Assembly (NCBI GenBank): GCA_024694625.1
Contig: JAILJP010000025.1
Location: 1 to 51,966 of the forward strand
DNA: 51,966 bases
Direction of reading: 5' to 3'
Origin: Lachnospiraceae bacterium
GTDB taxonomy: Bacteria > Bacillota > Clostridia > Lachnospirales > Lachnospiraceae
In this document: positions 47,680 through 51,966 of the stretch, piece after piece
Layout: each line of letters opens with the position of its first letter
Numbering within the stretch: the first letter of the stretch is position 1
Program-made: the position numbers and the translations under genes
Notes under the pieces: generated by a model
The model's database searches: none
Seen by the model: only the letters and a program-made list of their open reading frames with translations
Told to the model about the DNA's origin: nothing

Positions 47680-49677
47680 ATGGATTATTTAGTAAGAAAG
47701 ATTTATGAAATAGCCGGCGAAACTCCTGAGAAAGAAGCGGTTATTTTCAAAAAAGAAACACTGTCTTATAAAGATCTTTGTTTCAAAATGGAAGCAGTCG
47801 CTTCTTTTTTGGATGAACAAAACATAAAAAAAGGCAGTGCCGTATGTTTTAGCGCCGTTTCCAAGCCAGAGATGGTGTACACCTATCTGGGAATTTTACG
47901 ATATGGATGTGTGGCAGTTTTTCTTGATAAAAACGCAACCCCTCAGTCCGTATCTCACATCTATAATAAAACAAAGGCGTCCATACTGATCAGTGATAAA
48001 AACTATGGGGAATATGAATCGGATATGCATCATATTCCTTACAAAAACTCCTTTGATGCCTTTGAAAAAGATGAGCTTCAAATGGGATATGAACTTCCAA
48101 AAGAAGATGAACTTTGTGAAATGTTGTTTACTACGGGAACCACAGCGGAGCCAAAAGGTGTCATGCATACTTACGCATCTATTTTTGCAATTTTGCAAAA
48201 CACCATTTTGGGAGTGGGAGTGAAAGAGGATGAGCGAGTGTTAATTCCCCTTCCTTTAAATCATTCCTTTGCCCTTCGTGTGCTTCGTGCAGTTTTGTAT
48301 CAGGGTGCAACGCTGGTTTTGCAAAACGGATTTACCTTTGCAAAAAATTCGGAAGAAAATATTTTAAATCATCATTGTACGGCAATGGCTTGCGTCCCCG
48401 CCTCTTATGAGGTGATGAAAAGTCAGATGAAAGATGAGTTTCCCAAGGTGATGTCCCATCTTCGCTATATTGAATTTGGAGCAGGTTCTTTAAATATCAA
48501 ACAGCGAAAAGAAATTACAGCCCTCTTGCCTCAGGTGGAAATTTTTAATACCTGGGGAAGCTCTGAAACCGGTGGAGTAATCTTTGGACGGGTTTCTAGG
48601 ATGGTCACAGATGAGAAAAAAATCGGTGCATTGGGAATGGTTTCAGAAAAAGCTGAAATTCGGGTAAAAAATGACCGCATGTGTTTATCCGGTCCCATGT
48701 TAATGGAAGGATACTTCGAAAACGAAGCGTTGACGAAAGAAACCATTTTTTATGAAGATGGTAAAAAATGGTTGATGACAGGAGATAGCGTTATCGTGGA
48801 AGATGATGGTACTGTCTTTATGTTGGGACGTGCCGATGACATTTTAAATGTAGGTGGGGAAAAGGTTTCTCCAGTGGAAATCGCTGAAGTGGCGACGATG
48901 TATGAAGGAATAAAAGAATGTACCGCAGTGGGAGAAGAGGATGAGATTTTAGGTCAGCATCCTGTACTCTTTGTTGTCCCTGGGGATTCCTATAAGGAAG
49001 AGGAACTGGTGAAGTTTTTATCCCAAAAACTGGAGCGTTATAAGCTTCCGGCCAGATATATTCGTCTTTCCCAGTTGCCCAGAAATGCCATGTCAAAAAT
49101 TGACAAGAAAAAACTGGTGACGCTACTGGATCAAAAAGAAGAAATTCCTGAATCCCAGGGTGATCTTTCTTTGATTCTAAACAGAAGAAGTATCCGTCAC
49201 TTTAAAAATCAAAGTGTGGAAAAGGAAAAGCTGGAAAAGATTTTACAGGCTGCAATTCAGGCGCCAACAGGCAGAAATATGCAGTCTTGGCAGTTTTTTG
49301 TGTTATCAAAACAAGAAGATATCCAAGGGTTAAAAGAAGCCACCACTGTTGCGGCCAAGGAAGCAAAGGTGAAAATGTATGGCTTTGATAATCCGTCTGC
49401 CATGATTTTGGTCACCAATGATATTCGAAATAAAACAGGGTGTCAGGATGCCAGCTGCAGTGCCCAAAATATTTTGCTAGCGGCAAATGCTTTGGGCCTG
49501 GGAAGTTGTTGGTTAAATCCCTTGCTCACCCTTCGGGATACACAGCCGGTGAGTGAACTTTTGGATTCCTACGGCGTTCCGAAAAATCATGTGGTTTATG
49601 CAGCCATTGCTTTGGGATATCCCGATGAAGAAGGAAAAATAATTCAAAGAAACCCTTCGGTAATTCATTTTATTTAG
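47680..49677 (+). CDS. AMP-forming acyl ligase fused to a nitroreductase domain
   Basis: This 665-residue protein has two parts. Residues 1 to about 485 are an ANL-family adenylating enzyme: TTGTTAEPKGVMHT (P-loop), NTWGSSETGG, LMTGDSVIVEDDG, GRADDILNVGGEKVSPVEI and the catalytic-Lys end AMSKIDKKKL. The hinge motif is of acyl/aryl-CoA ligase type rather than the DltA type. Residues about 496-660 are a flavin nitroreductase: LNRRSIRHFKNQSVEKEKLE, QAPTGRNMQSWQFFVLS and ALGLGSCWLNPLL. The pair probably loads an acid on the adjacent carrier and then oxidises or reduces it. The fusion is continuous without frameshift. It follows the carrier by 14 bases and ends the cluster. Confidence 0.88.
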   Translation: MDYLVRKIYEIAGETPEKEAVIFKKETLSYKDLCFKMEAVASFLDEQNIKKGSAVCFSAVSKPEMVYTYLGILRYGCVAVFLDKNATPQSVSHIYNKTKASILISDKNYGEYESDMHHIPYKNSFDAFEKDELQMGYELPKEDELCEMLFTTGTTAEPKGVMHTYASIFAILQNTILGVGVKEDERVLIPLPLNHSFALRVLRAVLYQGATLVLQNGFTFAKNSEENILNHHCTAMACVPASYEVMKSQMKDEFPKVMSHLRYIEFGAGSLNIKQRKEITALLPQVEIFNTWGSSETGGVIFGRVSRMVTDEKKIGALGMVSEKAEIRVKNDRMCLSGPMLMEGYFENEALTKETIFYEDGKKWLMTGDSVIVEDDGTVFMLGRADDILNVGGEKVSPVEIAEVATMYEGIKECTAVGEEDEILGQHPVLFVVPGDSYKEEELVKFLSQKLERYKLPARYIRLSQLPRNAMSKIDKKKLVTLLDQKEEIPESQGDLSLILNRRSIRHFKNQSVEKEKLEKILQAAIQAPTGRNMQSWQFFVLSKQEDIQGLKEATTVAAKEAKVKMYGFDNPSAMILVTNDIRNKTGCQDASCSAQNILLAANALGLGSCWLNPLLTLRDTQPVSELLDSYGVPKNHVVYAAIALGYPDEEGKIIQRNPSVIHFI

Positions 49678-49712
49678 ATAAATTTAGGATAGTATAAAAG
49701 TCAAAAATCACT

Positions 49713-49718
49713 TATAAT
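49713..49718 (+). promoter_or_regulatory. Possible -10 box for purO
   Basis: Consensus TATAAT, 38 bases before the purO start. No good -35 box at 17 bases, so confidence is limited. Confidence 0.4.
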
Positions 49719-49756
49719 AAATTGGCTTATGCAAGAAAAAGATTAGGAGGCATTGT

Positions 49757-50470
49757 ATGAAAATTCAATCATTGAAAGAAGAATTAAGCTCAAACACTTA
49801 TCCCGGAAGAGGTATTGTAATCGGCCGTTCCGAAGACGGAACAAAGGCAGTAAGCGCTTACTTTATTATGGGTAGAAGTGAAAATTCCAGAAACCGTGTG
49901 TTTAAAGAAGAGGGCGAAGGTATTCGTACCGAAGCATTTGATCCTTCCAAACTAGAGGATCCCAGTCTTATTATTTATGCGCCGGTTCGCGTGCTTGGAA
50001 ATGATACCATTGTTACCAACGGTGATCAGACCGATACCATTTACGATGGAATGAAAGCTGGAAAGACCTTTGAACAGTCTCTTCGTATTCGTAGATTTGA
50101 GCCTGACGGCCCCAACTTTACACCTCGTATTTCCGGTTTGATGCATGTGGAAAACGGTGAGTACGACTATACAATGTCTATTTTAAAATCCGATGACGGA
50201 AGAGAAGAAGGAGACAATCGTTTTACCTTCTCTTATGAAAATCCCGCTAAGGGAGTAGGACGTTTTATCCATACTTATATTTCTGATGGAAATCCCCTTC
50301 CTTCTTTTGAAGGAGAACCTACCAAGGTAGATATTTCCGGAGATATTGATGAGTTTACAGAAATGATTTGGTCTAACTTATATGAAGATAACAAGATTTC
50401 TTTGTTTGTTCGCTTTATCGATATTGCTACCGGTGAGTATGAGACCAGAATTATCAATAAGCTTCAGTAG
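49757..50470 (+). CDS. purO: IMP cyclohydrolase, PurO type
   Basis: This 237-residue protein is of the archaeal-type IMP cyclohydrolase family, closing FAICAR to IMP in the last step of purine synthesis. Seen are TYPGRGIVIGRSEDG at the N terminus, AYFIMGRSENSRNR (residues 35-48) and FEPDGPNFTPRISG. The usual bacterial enzyme is the N-terminal domain of PurH, which is absent here; the next gene encodes only the other PurH half. AGGAGG precedes the ATG. Confidence 0.9.
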   Translation: MKIQSLKEELSSNTYPGRGIVIGRSEDGTKAVSAYFIMGRSENSRNRVFKEEGEGIRTEAFDPSKLEDPSLIIYAPVRVLGNDTIVTNGDQTDTIYDGMKAGKTFEQSLRIRRFEPDGPNFTPRISGLMHVENGEYDYTMSILKSDDGREEGDNRFTFSYENPAKGVGRFIHTYISDGNPLPSFEGEPTKVDISGDIDEFTEMIWSNLYEDNKISLFVRFIDIATGEYETRIINKLQ

Positions 50471-50498
50471 GATGCAGAGTTATATTTAGGAGGAAAAG

Positions 50499-51677
50499 AT
50501 GAAAGAATTAGAACTGAAATACGGATGTAACCCCAATCAGAAACCCAGCCGTATCTATATGGAGGAAGGAGAACTTCCCATTACCGTATTAAACGGAAAG
50601 CCCGGCTACATTAATTTTTTGGATGCCTTCAACGGTTGGCAGTTGGTAAAGGAATTAAAGAAGGCTACAGGACTTCCTGCAGCTACATCCTTTAAGCATG
50701 TATCACCTGCAGGTGCTGCAGTTGGTCAGCCTTTGTCTGATGTAGAAAAGAAAATTTACTGGGTGGATGATATGGATATTGAGTTTTCACCTTTGGCAAA
50801 TGCCTATGCCAGAGCTCGTGGAGCTGACCGTATGTCATCTTTTGGAGATTTTATTTCATTGTCTGATGTATGTGATGTGCCTACTGCAAAGATTATTGCA
50901 AGAGAAGTATCTGACGGTGTAATCGCTCCCGGATATGAGCCGGAAGCATTGGAGATTTTAAAATCCAAGAAAAAAGGAAATTACAACGTTATTCAGATTG
51001 ATGAAAATTACGAACCCAAAGCTTTGGAAAGAAAAGAAGTTTTTGGTATTACCTTCGAGCAGGGAAGAAATGAACTTGTGATTGATGATGATTTCTTCTC
51101 AAATATCGTAACTGAGAATAAAGAGCTTCCCAAGCAGGCAAAGATTGATTTGGCTATTTCCATGATTACATTGAAATATACACAGTCAAACTCTGTATGC
51201 TATGTAAAAGATGGTCAGGCTATCGGAATCGGTGCAGGACAGCAGTCTAGAATTCACTGTACCCGTCTGGCAGGTCAGAAAGCAGATAACTGGTGGCTTC
51301 GTCAGTGCCCTAAGGTATTGAACCTTCCTTTCAAAGAGGATATTCGTCGTGCAGACAGAGATAACTCCATTGATTTGTACATTGGTGATGAATACGAAGA
51401 TTTATTGGCGGAAGGAACATGGCAGAACTTCTTTACGGAAAAGCCTTCTGTGTTTACAAAAGAAGAGAAGCGCGCATGGTTGGATCAGCTTACAGATGTA
51501 ACCGTTGGATCTGATGCCTTCTTCCCCTTCGGTGACAATATTGAACGTGCTCATAAATCCGGTGTGAAGTATGTTGCCCAGCCCGGTGGTTCTATTCGTG
51601 ATGATCATGTTATTGAAACTTGCAATAAGTATGGTATGGTAATGGCCTTTACCGGAATCAGATTGTTCCATCATTAA
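50499..51677 (+). CDS. purH: AICAR transformylase (stand-alone PurH C-terminal type)
   Basis: This 392-residue enzyme formylates AICAR with 10-formyl-tetrahydrofolate, giving FAICAR. The catalytic Lys-His pair is in SFKHVSPAGAAVG (Lys66-His67). ARARGADRMSSFGDFIS, IGIGAGQQSRIHCTRLAGQK and VAQPGGSIRDDHVIE are family marks. It lacks the IMP cyclohydrolase domain, which the adjacent purO supplies. The two genes are 28 bases apart. Its last 20 bases overlap the 3' end of tmcAL on the other strand. Confidence 0.93.
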   Translation: MKELELKYGCNPNQKPSRIYMEEGELPITVLNGKPGYINFLDAFNGWQLVKELKKATGLPAATSFKHVSPAGAAVGQPLSDVEKKIYWVDDMDIEFSPLANAYARARGADRMSSFGDFISLSDVCDVPTAKIIAREVSDGVIAPGYEPEALEILKSKKKGNYNVIQIDENYEPKALERKEVFGITFEQGRNELVIDDDFFSNIVTENKELPKQAKIDLAISMITLKYTQSNSVCYVKDGQAIGIGAGQQSRIHCTRLAGQKADNWWLRQCPKVLNLPFKEDIRRADRDNSIDLYIGDEYEDLLAEGTWQNFFTEKPSVFTKEEKRAWLDQLTDVTVGSDAFFPFGDNIERAHKSGVKYVAQPGGSIRDDHVIETCNKYGMVMAFTGIRLFHH

Positions 51678-51966
51678 TATCGGACATTAATGCCACAAAT
51701 TCTGCATCCTCGTGAGGAATAAACTTTCTTGTGAATTCCGTGGGATAGGTTTTTCTGGTTTTGTAGGTTAAAAGGATGCGGTAATCATCGGCTGCATCCA
51801 AATCACGTTTTAATATGATTTTTTTATCCTGATTAAGAACTTCTTTGGCTTCCATAGGGGAAGTGAAAAGAGGTACTTGGTCAGGATTGTTTTTTATGGT
51901 GTTTAGTAATCCTGCACCTCGTTTGGTGAAACCTAAAATATGGAGATAGGGTGCAAAATTGCATTT
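51658..51966 (-). CDS. tmcAL: tRNA(Met) cytidine acetate ligase (C-terminal part, cut by window edge)
   Basis: On the - strand a frame is open from the window end to a stop at 51658-51660. The visible 102 residues include PYLHILGFTKRGAGLLNTIK, DLDAADDYRILLTYKTR and an EFTRKFI end. These match the C-terminal part of the YlbM/TmcAL family, which activates acetate to acetylate C34 of elongator tRNA-Met. An internal ATG at 51855 is not the start. The gene converges on purH with no terminator hairpin between. Confidence 0.75.
   Translation of the reverse strand, partial: KCNFAPYLHILGFTKRGAGLLNTIKNNPDQVPLFTSPMEAKEVLNQDKKIILKRDLDAADDYRILLTYKTRKTYPTEFTRKFIPHEDAEFVALMSDINDGTI

Noticed and set aside
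51658-51855. Small complete 65-residue - strand gene
   Set aside because: The frame stays open to the window end and the longer product matches the TmcAL C terminus, so the ATG at 51855 is internal.

Overview
The window looks like a piece of a Lachnospiraceae-type (Clostridia, Bacillota) chromosome. It is AT-rich, has strong AGGAGG-type ribosome binding sites, and carries Firmicutes housekeeping blocks in familiar order: ylxM-ffh-rpsP-khpA-rimM-trmD-rplS-lepB-ylqF-rnhB-ylqG/ylqH-like-yraN, secG-rnr-smpB-ssrA, and dut/scpA/scpB. The fermentative genes (NfnAB-type transhydrogenase, Na+-pump decarboxylase cluster) and the chemotaxis/flagellar-like genes fit a motile gut or rumen anaerobe. Almost every gene lies on the + strand; the only clear - strand gene is a partial tmcAL at the right edge. 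I see no insertion sequence, prophage, CRISPR array, tRNA or rRNA.

Region by region. 1-3.8 kb: the 3' end of a GH78 alpha-L-rhamnosidase, a probable preQ1-controlled queT transporter, and argS. 3.8-6.0 kb: two CobW/P47K-type metal-chaperone GTPases, one with a long His-rich tract and one that appears fused to a YcgQ/TIGR03943-like domain. 6.1-8.5 kb: nfnAB. 8.5-12.0 kb: secG, RNase R, SmpB and tmRNA, forming the trans-translation module. 12.0-15.8 kb: a TSCPD protein, a gamma-carbonic anhydrase-like protein, a SpoU methyltransferase, and an unusual 662-residue protein with PH-like, ankyrin-like and J-domain-like parts. 15.8-25.7 kb: the SRP, ribosomal protein, tRNA modification and signal peptidase block, followed by FliK-like and FlhB-tail-like proteins. 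25.7-30.3 kb: der, plsY, dut, a phosphoribosyltransferase, scpA and scpB.

30.4-35.6 kb holds a five-gene biotin-dependent decarboxylase/transcarboxylase operon: carboxyltransferase, OadG-like lipoprotein, biotin carrier, OadB and OadA/5S. It ends at a strong terminator. Next comes a gene-free stretch of about 340 bases containing a candidate small RNA with its own promoter, hairpins and terminator. 35.9-42.5 kb: a small membrane protein, an OmpR-type two-component system, a lipoprotein, CheV and a large acidic membrane protein.

42.5-49.7 kb runs hisH-hisF-ung into a four-gene cluster that resembles dlt in composition: SGNH-like protein, MBOAT, acyl carrier protein, and an AMP-ligase fused to a nitroreductase. 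I consider this the best candidate for an undescribed system, probably acylating a surface or secreted glycan with a redox-modified acyl group. 49.7-51.7 kb: a split purine end-pathway, with a PurO-type IMP cyclohydrolase next to a stand-alone AICAR transformylase, converging on tmcAL.
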